A stretch of DNA of 9,094 bases, from contig DCTI01000044.1 in the NCBI GenBank assembly GCA_002329525.1, forward strand, positions 13,759 through 22,852. Reading direction: 5' to 3'. The position numbers were made by a program, and so were the translations under genes. This document shows, in pieces, positions 1 through 6,721 of the stretch. The stretch is from Negativicutes bacterium UBA1444 (GTDB taxonomy: Bacteria > Bacillota > Negativicutes > UBA1444). The first letter of the stretch is position 1. The number at the start of each line of letters is the position of its first letter. The notes beneath the pieces were generated by a model, which saw only the letters and a list, made by a program, of their open reading frames with translations, did no database searches and was not told the origin of the DNA.

Positions 1-50
1 CCCTGCTCGTCAACCGCCGCAATCGGCGCAGACACTGCTTGTCTCTCCAA
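1..50 (-). CDS. 5' start of an unidentified gene, cut by the left edge
   Basis: A strong ribosome binding site (AAGGAGGG, minus strand, 57-64) lies 6 nt before a TTG codon at 50-48. The frame then stays open to the window edge and reads MERQAVSAPIAAVDEQ. An in-frame ATG exists at 92-90, but its ribosome site is weaker. TTG is preferred because two other genes here (starts at 7978 and 6571) also use TTG behind an AAAGGAG site. The candidate lies 84 nt after the stop of the D-aminoacylase-family gene, in the same direction, so it may be the next gene of that operon. Sixteen residues are too few to assign a family. The N-terminus shows no signal peptide or membrane segment. Confidence 0.45.
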   Translation of the reverse strand, partial: MERQAVSAPIAAVDEQ

Positions 51-56
51 GGCCTT

Positions 57-64
57 CCCTCCTT
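57..64 (-). promoter_or_regulatory. Ribosome binding site deciding the TTG start at position 50
   Basis: AAGGAGGG on the minus strand is nearly perfectly complementary to the 16S rRNA tail and sits 6 nt before TTG. It is the main evidence that a gene starts at the left edge. Confidence 0.5.
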
Positions 65-134
65 GTCCAGCAGGCGCCGTGCCGGATTCCATATTCCTCT
101 GGCCAGCGTCGCTTTGTACAAATTCCACACACTG

Positions 135-1733
135 CTACCGTTTCCCTTTTCGCAGGACCCGGCCGGGTAAGGCGCCGGTTTCGCCGCCGTGATCCACCGC
201 CGGAACCCCGTTGACAAAAACATATTCAATTCCCCGAGGATGACGGCAAGTATCGACGAAGGAATTGCCTTCGGCAATCCGCGTCATATCCAGCAAAACC
301 AGATCCGCTTTCGCGCCGATTCCAATACGGCCGCGATCCGCCAAGCCCAGCCGTCGGGCCGGTCTCCCCGTCATCCGCGCCACCGCCTCTTCGAGTGACA
401 GCACATTTTCGTCCCGGACATATTTGGCCAGAATCCGGGCCGTAGACGCATAGGCGCGGGGATGCGGCTTGCCGGGAAGCAATCCGTCCGTTCCCAACAT
501 ACCGCAACCATGCCGCAATATATTAGCGACATCACCTTCCGACATGCTGAAATTGACCATCGAAACCTGAAAGTTTTCCTCCAGCAATAAATCAAACACC
601 ACATCCTGCGGTGTTTTCCCCAATGCCACCGCGATATCGGCCAAAGATCGTTCTTCCCATTTTTTATTGGGGCCGCCGTCTATCCCGGTAACATAAATGG
701 AGTCCCAGCCGGCCGCCGTACAGATATTCTCCCATCCAGGCAGCCCTTCCGCCATTTCCCGTGCCAGTTGCGCCCTCATTTCCGGGTTCCGTAGCCGGTC
801 CGCCAACTGCTCCGGCCCGCCGGCATGTGCATGCGAGGGAACAAGGGCGCTGAGCATCGTACTGCCGGCCGGATAGGGATATTGATCGAAAGAAACGTCC
901 AGTCCTTCTCGCATGGCCGAGTCAAACAGAGCGAGAATGTCGCCGGATGTTCCCCAATTTTCCCGGCCAATCACCTTCAGGTGTGAAATGTGGGGATTCA
1001 CGCCTGTCTTACGAGCGATGTCAAAAATTTCGCCGATCGATTCCTTGACCAATCCCCGCTCGTTACGGACATGAACCACAAAAATGCCGGCGCTCTTGGC
1101 AACTATCGCTGTAAGCGCCGTCAGTTCGGCTGTATCGGCAAAAATGCAGGGAGGATAAATCAGGCCTGTCGACAGGCCAAACGCGCCATCCGCCAACCCG
1201 GTCGCCGTCAGTTCACACATTCGCTGCAATTCGGACGGCGTCAAGGCTCGTTCCTCCATGCCGGCGACCGTCATGCGCAAAGGACCGTGGCTCAATAAAA
1301 CGGCCAGGTTGGTGGCTGTTCCCGCTTTCTCCAGACGTGCCAAATATTCGGGCAACGTTCGCCAAGACCATTCGAGATCGGGATCGCCCAATAATCCCGA
1401 TACCTGGCGGCGATACAGGTCCACCTGCCCCTCTGGCAATGGCGCCAATCCCAGGCCATCCTGGCCGAACAATTCCGTCGTGATGCCCTGCCGGATCTTG
1501 GCGGATGCTTCCGGCTTCACCAACTGCAATAAATCCGAGTGGCTGTGCATATCGATGAATCCGGGCGTCAACGTCAACCCCTGCGCGTCAATGACCCGCG
1601 AGAAACAATCGCTGACGGGAGGAATCCGGCCGATCTCCGCAATAAAGTCGCCGACAACCGCAACATCGGCGACAAAAGACTTCTTACCGCTGCCATCAAC
1701 GATGGATGCGCCTTGAATCAATATTTTCTCCAT
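135..1733 (-). CDS. N-acyl-D-amino-acid deacylase / D-aminoacylase family amidohydrolase
   Basis: This 532-residue protein belongs to the D-aminoacylase branch of the amidohydrolase superfamily: cytoplasmic metal enzymes that hydrolyse N-acyl (or N-carbamoyl-like) D-amino acids. Visible features in order are a small N-terminal beta domain, the HxH metal motif in GFIDMHSHSD (H63, H65), H221 in VVHVRNE, H251 in ISHLKV, catalytic Asp D416 in GTDGLLPGKPHPR, and a C-terminal beta domain (residues ~460-530). The stretch GITTELFGQDG (83-93) has Asp (D92) where the characterised Alcaligenes enzyme has the metal-bridging Cys of NCG, so metal geometry and substrate may differ. The ATG start follows AGGGG (1743-1747) by 9 nt. 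It lies 84 nt after the ABC ATPase gene in the same direction, suggesting a hydrolase acting on the imported compound. The family is secure; the substrate is not. Confidence 0.88.
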   Translation of the reverse strand: MEKILIQGASIVDGSGKKSFVADVAVVGDFIAEIGRIPPVSDCFSRVIDAQGLTLTPGFIDMHSHSDLLQLVKPEASAKIRQGITTELFGQDGLGLAPLPEGQVDLYRRQVSGLLGDPDLEWSWRTLPEYLARLEKAGTATNLAVLLSHGPLRMTVAGMEERALTPSELQRMCELTATGLADGAFGLSTGLIYPPCIFADTAELTALTAIVAKSAGIFVVHVRNERGLVKESIGEIFDIARKTGVNPHISHLKVIGRENWGTSGDILALFDSAMREGLDVSFDQYPYPAGSTMLSALVPSHAHAGGPEQLADRLRNPEMRAQLAREMAEGLPGWENICTAAGWDSIYVTGIDGGPNKKWEERSLADIAVALGKTPQDVVFDLLLEENFQVSMVNFSMSEGDVANILRHGCGMLGTDGLLPGKPHPRAYASTARILAKYVRDENVLSLEEAVARMTGRPARRLGLADRGRIGIGAKADLVLLDMTRIAEGNSFVDTCRHPRGIEYVFVNGVPAVDHGGETGALPGRVLRKGKR

Positions 1734-1817
1734 TACAAGTTACCCCTATCCCTGGACCACGGTTTCCGGTGATATCCAACTATAAATTGCATAAGTTCCA
1801 TTCACGCCGTTGTCCTA

Positions 1818-2549
1818 TTAATGACGAATCCGTTTTAAAAATATCTGGGTTCGCTCCTGGGTCGGTGCTTCAAAAATTTTCGCCGGCGTTCCTTCTTCCA
1901 TAATGATGCCCTGGTCCATAAAAATGACTCGGTCTGCCACTTCCCGGGCAAACGCCATTTCATGGGTTACAACGACCATCGTCATGCCTTCGCGCGCCAA
2001 ATCCTTCATAACACCCAGCACTTCGCCGACCAATTCCGGGTCCAACGCTGAAGTTGGCTCATCAAACAGCATGATTTTGGGGTTCATGGCCAAAGCTCTG
2101 GCAATTGCTACCCGCTGCTGCTGCCCCCCGGAGAGTTCCCTTGGATAACTGTCCCGCTTGTCGGCCAGTCCTACACGCGCCAATAATTCCACCGCAATCT
2201 TTTCCGCCTCGGCCGGCGACATTTTTTTCACAATCAACGGCGCCTCCATGATATTTTCTAGCGTCGTCTTGTGAGGGAACAGGTTGAATCGTTGAAACAC
2301 CATACCGATATGGGTCCGCAAGGCGCATAGGTTGGATTGATCATTGATTTCCTGGCCTTCGAAACAGATCGTCCCGGCCTGGATCGTTTCCAGTCGGTTG
2401 ATGCAGCGAAGTACTGTGCTCTTGCCGGAGCCGCTGGGACCGATGATAACGACTTTTTCGCCCTCCGTCAACTGCAGATTGAAATCCTTCAGTACTTCCA
2501 CCGCGCCAAACGACTTGAAGACATGCTTCATTTCGACGATACAGCTCAT
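1818..2549 (-). CDS. Polar amino acid ABC transporter ATP-binding protein (GlnQ/HisP type)
   Basis: This 243-residue cytoplasmic ATPase powers an amino acid importer. All motifs of a functional ABC ATPase are visible: Walker [10 protein letters not shown] (37-45), Q-loop Gln (Q86 in [10 protein letters not shown]), signature LSGGQQQR (139-146), Walker B IMLFDE (159-164), D-loop SALD and switch His H196 in VVVTHE. The FQ-F-LFPH context and the length are typical of the polar amino acid uptake (PAAT) subfamily. Its ATG overlaps the permease stop codon in an ATGA (2546-2549), so the two genes are translationally coupled. The signature motifs do not reveal the substrate. Confidence 0.95.
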   Translation of the reverse strand: MSCIVEMKHVFKSFGAVEVLKDFNLQLTEGEKVVIIGPSGSGKSTVLRCINRLETIQAGTICFEGQEINDQSNLCALRTHIGMVFQRFNLFPHKTTLENIMEAPLIVKKMSPAEAEKIAVELLARVGLADKRDSYPRELSGGQQQRVAIARALAMNPKIMLFDEPTSALDPELVGEVLGVMKDLAREGMTMVVVTHEMAFAREVADRVIFMDQGIIMEEGTPAKIFEAPTQERTQIFLKRIRH

Positions 2550-3199
2550 TGTCGCGCCATTCTCCTTTCCAGCTTGTCGGCGATTACCATGAACACGGAG
2601 TTCATGATCAGGTAAAATACCGCGACAGCGGTATACACCTCAAAACTGCGGAAGGTCGTATAGATGATCTGTTCGCCGGTCCGGAACAATTCGGTGATGG
2701 TCACCAGGGACGCGATGGACGAATTCTTCAGCGTCATGATGAACTGATTGACCAACGGCGGAATACAGAACTTGACTGCCTGCGGGCCGATTATGCGCCG
2801 CATGGCCTGCCGGTAACTCATGCCGAGCGAAAGGGCCGCCTCCATCTGTCCGCGGTCAACCGCCTGAATGCCGGCCCGGATGATTTCCGTGATATAGGCG
2901 CCGGTGTTGATCGCCAGTCCCAGCACGCCCGCGACCATACTCGGCAATCTGATCCCCAGTTGCGGCAGGCCAAAGTACAAGATAAACAGCTGTACCATGA
3001 CCGGAGTGCCCCGAATCACCCAAACATAAAAAAAAGCGCCGGAGTTTAAAACCTTGTTGGAAGAAATTCGGCACAGCGCACCCGCTATGCCGAACACCAT
3101 TCCCAACAAGAGCGCGAAGAAGGAAATCTGGAGGGTGACCCAGCACCCTTCCAGCAATATCGGAATTTTAGCAAATACCACCGAATAATCTAGGTTCAT
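2546..3199 (-). CDS. Polar amino acid ABC transporter permease (HisM/GlnP family)
   Basis: This 217-residue inner-membrane protein forms the translocation pathway, probably as a homodimer because no second permease gene is present. Several hydrophobic segments are visible (about residues 20-45, 55-80, 85-105 and 185-210). The cytoplasmic EAA loop that docks the ATPase is clear: [20 protein letters not shown], followed by a conserved [16 protein letters not shown] is the classic N-terminal signature of the His/Glu/Gln/Arg permease family. The ATG is preceded by GAGGG with 7 nt spacing. The gene starts 24 nt after the stop of the binding-protein gene and overlaps the ATPase start by 4 nt. Confidence 0.95.
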   Translation of the reverse strand: MNLDYSVVFAKIPILLEGCWVTLQISFFALLLGMVFGIAGALCRISSNKVLNSGAFFYVWVIRGTPVMVQLFILYFGLPQLGIRLPSMVAGVLGLAINTGAYITEIIRAGIQAVDRGQMEAALSLGMSYRQAMRRIIGPQAVKFCIPPLVNQFIMTLKNSSIASLVTITELFRTGEQIIYTTFRSFEVYTAVAVFYLIMNSVFMVIADKLERRMARQ

Positions 3200-3223
3200 G
3201 GTTCTTCCCTCTTCCGCCCCGTT

Positions 3224-4042
3224 TTATTTTGTGCCGATCAACCACTTCTTGTAGAGCTTTTCAGCTTCCCCACTCTGCTTCAGCTCTTTCAGCACGGTAT
3301 TGATGAGATCCAGCAATTCCTTGTCGCCTTTTTTCACCGCGATCCCCAGCTGGGCCTTGGTGAACGGTTCGCCGACAACCTTGACGTTCGGATTCGCTTT
3401 GTTGTATTCAAGCTGGTTGAGCAGATCATTGATGGCGGCGTCAAGGCGGCCGTTTTGCAGATCCAGCAGATAATCGACTGTTTCCTTGTAGCTCTTGATC
3501 GTGATTTTGGCACCTTTTTCATTCAGTTCCTGCGCCACTTTTTCGCTGGTTGCGCCGGTTTTTACGCCGACCACCTTACCGTTCAGATCATTGGGGCCTT
3601 TGATATCCGTGTTCTCCTTGCGCACGGCGACAACCATCCCAGTGTCCATGTACGGGTCGGCGAAGTCAACAACTTCCCGGCGCGCCGGCGTAATATACAT
3701 GGCGGCAATGACCAGGTCCGCCTGTCCGTTCTGCAAAGTCGGGATCAGGCCGGTGAATTGCATTTCCTTAACTTCCAGAGGAACGCCGATCTTTTTGGCA
3801 ATGGCTTCCGCCACATCAATGTCGTAACCGATTACTTTGTTCGTTTTTTCATCATGATATTCAAAAGGGCGATAGTTGCCGGTAGCAAGAATTAATTTGC
3901 CGCTTTTCTTGATCTGATCAATCCGGCTGGTCGCCGGTTTGGCATCTTTTTTCGCCTCCGGTTTTGCCGGAGTTCCGCCACAGCCGGCGGCCGCCAACGC
4001 CAACAACAATAGGCCGAGCAACAGGATCAGGGATTTCTTCAT
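3224..4042 (-). CDS. Amino acid ABC transporter substrate-binding lipoprotein (SBP family 3)
   Basis: This extracytoplasmic, lipid-anchored receptor delivers ligand to the permease. From the chosen ATG at 4042 it has 272 residues: Lys-rich n-region, a leucine-rich h-region and a lipobox ending AAAGC with the lipidated Cys at residue 21. A Lys/Pro/Ala linker follows, then the two-lobed family 3 fold starting near RIDQIKKSGKLILATGNYRPF. The ITPARREVVDF segment carries the Arg (R121) that in this family binds the ligand alpha-carboxylate. INDLL carries an Asp (D206) at the usual alpha-amino contact. Both suggest an alpha-amino acid type ligand. An ATG three codons upstream (4051) directly abuts GGAGG (4052-4056) with no spacer, whereas the 4042 ATG has 9 nt, so 4042 is preferred. 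First gene of the importer operon. Confidence 0.93.
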   Translation of the reverse strand: MKKSLILLLGLLLLALAAAGCGGTPAKPEAKKDAKPATSRIDQIKKSGKLILATGNYRPFEYHDEKTNKVIGYDIDVAEAIAKKIGVPLEVKEMQFTGLIPTLQNGQADLVIAAMYITPARREVVDFADPYMDTGMVVAVRKENTDIKGPNDLNGKVVGVKTGATSEKVAQELNEKGAKITIKSYKETVDYLLDLQNGRLDAAINDLLNQLEYNKANPNVKVVGEPFTKAQLGIAVKKGDKELLDLINTVLKELKQSGEAEKLYKKWLIGTK

Positions 4043-4051
4043 GTTTTTCAT

Positions 4052-4056
4052 CCTCC
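4052..4056 (-). promoter_or_regulatory. Ribosome binding site deciding the binding-protein start
   Basis: GGAGG on the minus strand. It touches the upstream ATG (4051-4049) with zero spacing but is 9 nt from the second in-frame ATG (4042-4040), so the second ATG is the likely initiator. Confidence 0.7.
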
Positions 4057-4090
4057 ATACCTTCTTTCTGTTAGTTTTTTAATTACAATA

Positions 4091-4131
4091 AAGAAAAAAG
4101 AGCCCACGCATCCAAAAAATGCATCAGGCTC
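4091..4131 (-). terminator. Intrinsic terminator between the ygeW-like gene and the ABC operon
   Basis: On the minus strand GAGCC (4131-4127) pairs with GGCTC (4104-4100). An inner GCAT/ATGC stem and wobble pairs close a short T-rich loop, and TTTTTT (4099-4094) follows at once. It lies about 160 nt after the ygeW-like stop and about 50 nt before the binding-protein ATG. It may end the upstream transcript, or act as an attenuator if the ABC promoter lies above it. Confidence 0.75.
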
Positions 4132-4140
4132 CTTTGCCAT

Positions 4141-4191
4141 TCATTTACGCTCACATATGATGAGATGGATTATATCTTCATGTAGTTTCAT
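4141..4191 (-). other. Possible 16-codon leader ORF before the terminator
   Basis: An ATG at 4191-4189 opens a 16-codon frame (MKLHEDIIHLIICERK) that stops at 4143-4141, only 9 nt before the terminator stem. It carries four Ile codons, two His and two Leu, which would fit a leader peptide of an attenuator. It has no good ribosome binding site, and the best -10 hexamer of the region lies inside it, so chance is a serious alternative. Confidence 0.2.
4169..4174 (-). promoter_or_regulatory. Candidate -10 box (TATAAT) for the ABC operon
   Basis: A perfect TATAAT on the minus strand within the AT-rich gap. No good -35 lies 15-19 nt upstream (only T-rich hexamers). Transcription from here would pass through the terminator at 4091-4131, implying attenuation. 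A competing 5/6 match (TGTAAT, 4087-4082) lies between the terminator and the gene. A perfect TTGACA at 4279-4274 lacks a matching -10. Confidence 0.3.
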
Positions 4192-4199
4192 CAAAAATG
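4179..4199 (-). repeat. Direct repeat copy B (GATGAAA-N-CATG type)
   Basis: Minus-strand CATTTTTGATGAAACTACATG. It matches copy A at 4244-4262 (CATTTTGATGAAAAACATG) apart from small length and base differences in the A/T runs. The 13-base core GATGAAAAACATG recurs exactly over the binding-protein start (4052-4040). Confidence 0.5.
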
Positions 4200-4243
4200 A
4201 TCCATTCAGATCTATTTTTTGTGCTTCACGAATGAAAATTTAC

Positions 4244-4262
4244 CATGTTTTTCATCAAAATG
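4244..4262 (-). repeat. Direct repeat copy A (GATGAAAAACATG)
   Basis: Minus-strand CATTTTGATGAAAAACATG, lying 12 nt after a perfect TTGACA (4279-4274), roughly where a -10 box would sit. Its 13-base core is identical to the sequence at 4052-4040. The pattern ATG-N5-CAT is a small dyad, so an operator is possible but unproven. Confidence 0.5.
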
Positions 4263-4290
4263 CAAGCTTTTTTTGTCAAAGTGTAAAAGT

Positions 4291-5295
4291 CTATCTTCCA
4301 CCCATCAACAATGTCATCACGGCCTTGGCGGTATGCAGGCGATTTTCCGCTTCATCGAACACGATCGAATGCGGACCGTCGATGACCGACTCTTCCACTT
4401 CATTGTTTCGATCCGCCGGCAAGGCATGCATGTACAGCACGTCTTTATCCGCGGTCGCCATCTTGGCTTCCGTGCATTTCCAGGAACGCTGCGCCATCAA
4501 TTTTTCATCGACGACTTTAACGGCGCCGGCCGCGGCGACCCCGGTCTGGTCCGTAACCCAGTTGCCCCAGTTTTTCGGGATCACGATTTGGGCGCCTTCA
4601 TAGGCGGCCGCCTCATCATTGGTGACCGTAACCGATCCGCCGAATTTTGCGGCATTGGCTTTGGCCTGTTCAATAACCCAGTCCGGCAGTTCCCAGCCTT
4701 TGGGATGCGCCAGCCACACGTCCATGCCATAGCGCGGGAAGGCCAAGAGTTGCGATACCGGCACGGAAATCGGCTTTTTGTGGCTTTCAGCATAGGCCCA
4801 GATAATCGATACTTTGACCCGTTTCAGGCTGTCCAGCTTTTCCTGCATCGTCATCAAATCAGCCAAAGCCTGGAACGGATGATAAAGATCGCACTGCAGG
4901 TTCATAATGGGTTTGGTCGACCATTTCGCCATTTCATTCAGATATTTGTTGCCATAACCCCAGTTGCAGTAACGGCAGGCAATCGCATGGCCGAACCGCG
5001 ACAGGATGATGGCCGTGTCCTTGGCGCTCTCGCCGTGCGCAATCTGCATGCTGCTGGAATCCAGGAATCCCGCATGCCCCCCCAGTTGGGCAAATCCGGC
5101 TTCCATGGAGTTGCGGGTCCGGGTGGACTGCTCAAAGAACATCAGGAACATGGACTGATTCGGCAGATAGTTGGTGGGCACGCCCATGGCAAATTTTTTC
5201 TTCAGGTCAAAGGATACTTCCAGCATGGTATCGACTTCTTCTTTGGTGAAGTCCTCCAGATTGATGAAGTGCCGGCCACGGAATACCGTTTGCAT
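4291..5295 (-). CDS. ygeW: YgeW-like knotted carbamoyltransferase, probably catabolic
   Basis: This 334-residue aspartate/ornithine transcarbamylase-superfamily enzyme is predicted to exchange a carbamoyl group between carbamoyl phosphate and an amine. The carbamoyl-phosphate sites are STRTR (57-61), IAHGES (85-90) and HPFQ (139-142). YgeW-type signatures are NLQCD before the HP motif, GMDVWLAHP (190-198), IPKNWGNW (239-246), CTEAKM (274-279) and YMHALPAD (288-295). The C-terminus (FDEAENRLHTAKAVM, 313-327) resembles ornithine and acetylornithine transcarbamylases. The ornithine motif DxxxSMG is absent, and the usual HCLP reads HALP (A291). It is shorter than E. coli YgeW (about 396 residues). 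The start is the ATG at 5295, 7 nt after GGGAGGG (5303-5309); an upstream TTG at 5313 lies before that site. It sits 28 nt after ygeY. It could instead be an acetylornithine-type enzyme. Confidence 0.85.
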   Translation of the reverse strand: MQTVFRGRHFINLEDFTKEEVDTMLEVSFDLKKKFAMGVPTNYLPNQSMFLMFFEQSTRTRNSMEAGFAQLGGHAGFLDSSSMQIAHGESAKDTAIILSRFGHAIACRYCNWGYGNKYLNEMAKWSTKPIMNLQCDLYHPFQALADLMTMQEKLDSLKRVKVSIIWAYAESHKKPISVPVSQLLAFPRYGMDVWLAHPKGWELPDWVIEQAKANAAKFGGSVTVTNDEAAAYEGAQIVIPKNWGNWVTDQTGVAAAGAVKVVDEKLMAQRSWKCTEAKMATADKDVLYMHALPADRNNEVEESVIDGPHSIVFDEAENRLHTAKAVMTLLMGGR

Positions 5296-5302
5296 GATAA
5301 CA

Positions 5303-5309
5303 CCCTCCC
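5303..5309 (-). promoter_or_regulatory. Ribosome binding site deciding the ygeW-like start
   Basis: GGGAGGG on the minus strand, 7 nt before the ATG at 5295. It would lie inside the gene if the TTG at 5313 were used, so it supports the shorter protein. Confidence 0.75.
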
Positions 5310-5323
5310 GCAATTTATGTTTG

Positions 5324-6571
5324 TTAGGAATTGACCAGGTTTTTCGTTTCTTTGGGCATTTGCGCCGCGTAGTTCCGGGTATAGATCAACGGGATCACGG
5401 CATATACCGCCGCACAGTCGACGAGTTCCTTCTTCCAGGTCCGCTCATTGGGCGCATGCGCCTGATCTTCATGCCCCGGTCCGAAGCCGATGCACGGAAT
5501 CCCGTATCGTCCCATGATGGAAACGCCATTGGTGGAAAACGTCCATTTGTCGACTGCGGGCGCCTTCTGGAACAGGCCCTGGTAGGATTCGACCACGGCA
5601 TGGCAAACGGGGTGCTCGTTTTCGATCAGCCAAGTCGGGAAATAGCATTCGGTGGGATAGGTCAGTTGAGTGTAGGAAGGGCGCTCGTACTGATACATCG
5701 TGACTTCTGCATTGGCCGCCTTGACAGCCGGCAGATTTTTGATCTGCTGGATCGCATATTCGCCGGTCTCGCCGACCGTCAACCGCCGATCGATGGATAT
5801 CCAGCAGCTGTCCGCCACGGCACAGCGGGATGGCGAAGTGTGGAAAATCTCCGAAACTGTCAGACTGCCTTTCCCCAGGAAATCATGATTCACGAGATTT
5901 TCATGCAGGGCCCGCAATTCCGTAAGAATTCCCGCCATTTTATAAATGGCGTTGTCGCCCCTTTCCGGCGCCGAGCCATGGCAGCTTACGCCTTTCGTCG
6001 CAACCTTTATTTCCATCCGGCCCCGCTGCCCCCGATAAATTTTGCCGTCCGTCGGTTCGGTGATGACCACGAATTCCGGCCGCAGTTTGTCCTCATTGAG
6101 GATGTACTGCCAGCAAAGACCGTCACAGTCCTCTTCCTGTACCGACCCCACGATCACCAGCGTAAAATCATCCTCAAGCTTGAGGTCCTTGATGATTTTT
6201 CCGGCATACACCATCGCGGCCATGCCGCCTTCTTGGTCGCTGGCGCCGCGTCCAAAGATCAGTTCGGCCGTTTCATCGCCCTGATAGGGATCGCATTTCC
6301 AGTTCTCGGGATTTCCCACCCCGACCGTATCGACATGGGCGTCCATGGCAATCAGATGTGCGCCGTGGCCGATGTAGCCAAAAATATTCCCCATCGGATC
6401 GATCTCGACTTTGTCAAACCCGACTTTTTCCATCTCTTGCTTGATCCGCAGAATCACCTTTTCTTCCTGGCAGCTTTCACTGGGAATCGCGATCATGTCC
6501 CGCAAAAACCGGGTCATGTCCGGTTCATACTGTTTCGCCAGCCGCAGGACTTCGTCAAACTTGATGTCCAA
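5324..6571 (-). CDS. ygeY: YgeY family M20 metallohydrolase (selenium metabolism-linked)
   Basis: This 415-residue cytoplasmic di-metal hydrolase of the M20 family (ArgE/DapE/CPG2 fold) matches the YgeY subfamily very closely: [78 protein letters not shown] and [19 protein letters not shown] are all typical. Metal and catalytic residues are H79 and D81 (DAHVD), D112 (SDQEGG), E146/E147 (QEED), E172 (TEPTD) and H372 (AHAPNE). YgeY is known from gene sets linked to selenium-dependent molybdenum hydroxylases and urate breakdown, where it probably hydrolyses a ureido or amide bond; its exact substrate here is unknown. The start is TTG at 6571, 8 nt after AAAGGAG (6580-6586). A GTG at 6589 precedes that site and is less likely. 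It has about ten extra C-terminal residues relative to E. coli YgeY. Confidence 0.95.
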   Translation of the reverse strand: MDIKFDEVLRLAKQYEPDMTRFLRDMIAIPSESCQEEKVILRIKQEMEKVGFDKVEIDPMGNIFGYIGHGAHLIAMDAHVDTVGVGNPENWKCDPYQGDETAELIFGRGASDQEGGMAAMVYAGKIIKDLKLEDDFTLVIVGSVQEEDCDGLCWQYILNEDKLRPEFVVITEPTDGKIYRGQRGRMEIKVATKGVSCHGSAPERGDNAIYKMAGILTELRALHENLVNHDFLGKGSLTVSEIFHTSPSRCAVADSCWISIDRRLTVGETGEYAIQQIKNLPAVKAANAEVTMYQYERPSYTQLTYPTECYFPTWLIENEHPVCHAVVESYQGLFQKAPAVDKWTFSTNGVSIMGRYGIPCIGFGPGHEDQAHAPNERTWKKELVDCAAVYAVIPLIYTRNYAAQMPKETKNLVNS

Positions 6572-6579
6572 TTTTTCAG

Positions 6580-6586
6580 CTCCTTT
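6580..6586 (-). promoter_or_regulatory. Ribosome binding site deciding the ygeY TTG start
   Basis: AAAGGAG on the minus strand, 8 nt before TTG (6571-6569). It overlaps codons 2-4 of the longer GTG-started frame, so TTG is the better start. Confidence 0.7.
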
Positions 6587-6622
6587 CACACGCTATCAGA
6601 ATACTATGATGTTTGTGTCGCG

Positions 6623-6654
6623 AAACAAAATATTCGGGCCAGGACAGGAGCCCG
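6623..6654 (-). terminator. Weak terminator-like hairpin upstream of ygeY
   Basis: On the minus strand CGGGC (6654-6650) pairs with GCCCG (6639-6635) plus one wobble pair, followed by AATATTTTGTTT. The U-run is interrupted, so termination would be partial. Its 5' arm overlaps the longer hairpin at 6643-6687, so the two folds exclude each other. Confidence 0.3.
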
Positions 6655-6687
6655 GCATTGGTAAGCGTACCCATCCCGGCGCCTGTC
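6643..6687 (-). repeat. Long imperfect inverted repeat in the thrC-like/ygeY gap
   Basis: GACAGG (6643-6648) pairs with CCTGTC (6682-6687). Inside, GCC/GGC, GG/CC, AT/AT and GGTA/TACC stack with single mismatches or bulges between them, about 17 pairs closing a 4-base loop. It occupies the middle of the 150-nt gap before ygeY and would form in the minus-strand mRNA. Beyond this and the overlapping terminator-like hairpin, the gap shows only the ygeY ribosome site. Confidence 0.55.
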
Positions 6688-6721
6688 ACGCATCGAATCC
6701 TGCCCCATTACAATCCGTTGA

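Noticed and set aside
1734..1817. Terminator or promoter between the ATPase and D-aminoacylase genes
   Set aside because: Only a small CACCGG-AAA-CCGTG hairpin without a U-run is present, and no good -35/-10 pair is seen; readthrough from the ABC genes is the simpler view.
4043..4290. T-box or known riboswitch ahead of the amino acid transporter
   Set aside because: The T-box sequence (AGGGTGGNACCGCG-like) and the cores of common riboswitches could not be found on the minus strand; only the terminator is solid.
4291..5295. Ordinary anabolic ornithine carbamoyltransferase (argF)
   Set aside because: DxxxSMG is missing, HCLP is changed to HALP, YgeW-type motifs are present and no arginine biosynthesis gene is nearby.
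4219..5334. Long plus-strand open frame (371 codons) opposite the ygeW-like gene
   Set aside because: It is the antisense of a clearly homologous gene, with no ribosome site or recognisable domain; third-position GC bias of the real gene explains the open frame.
6601..6640. Promoter for ygeY (TTGTTT, 16 nt, TAGTAT)
   Set aside because: Both hexamers are poor matches and the gene is co-directional with its neighbour, so there is no firm support.
5171..6664. Long plus-strand open frame (497 codons) opposite ygeY
   Set aside because: It runs antisense through the ygeY gene and into the ygeW-like gene. Its composition (rich in His, Phe, Arg) is typical of a shadow frame and no family is recognisable.
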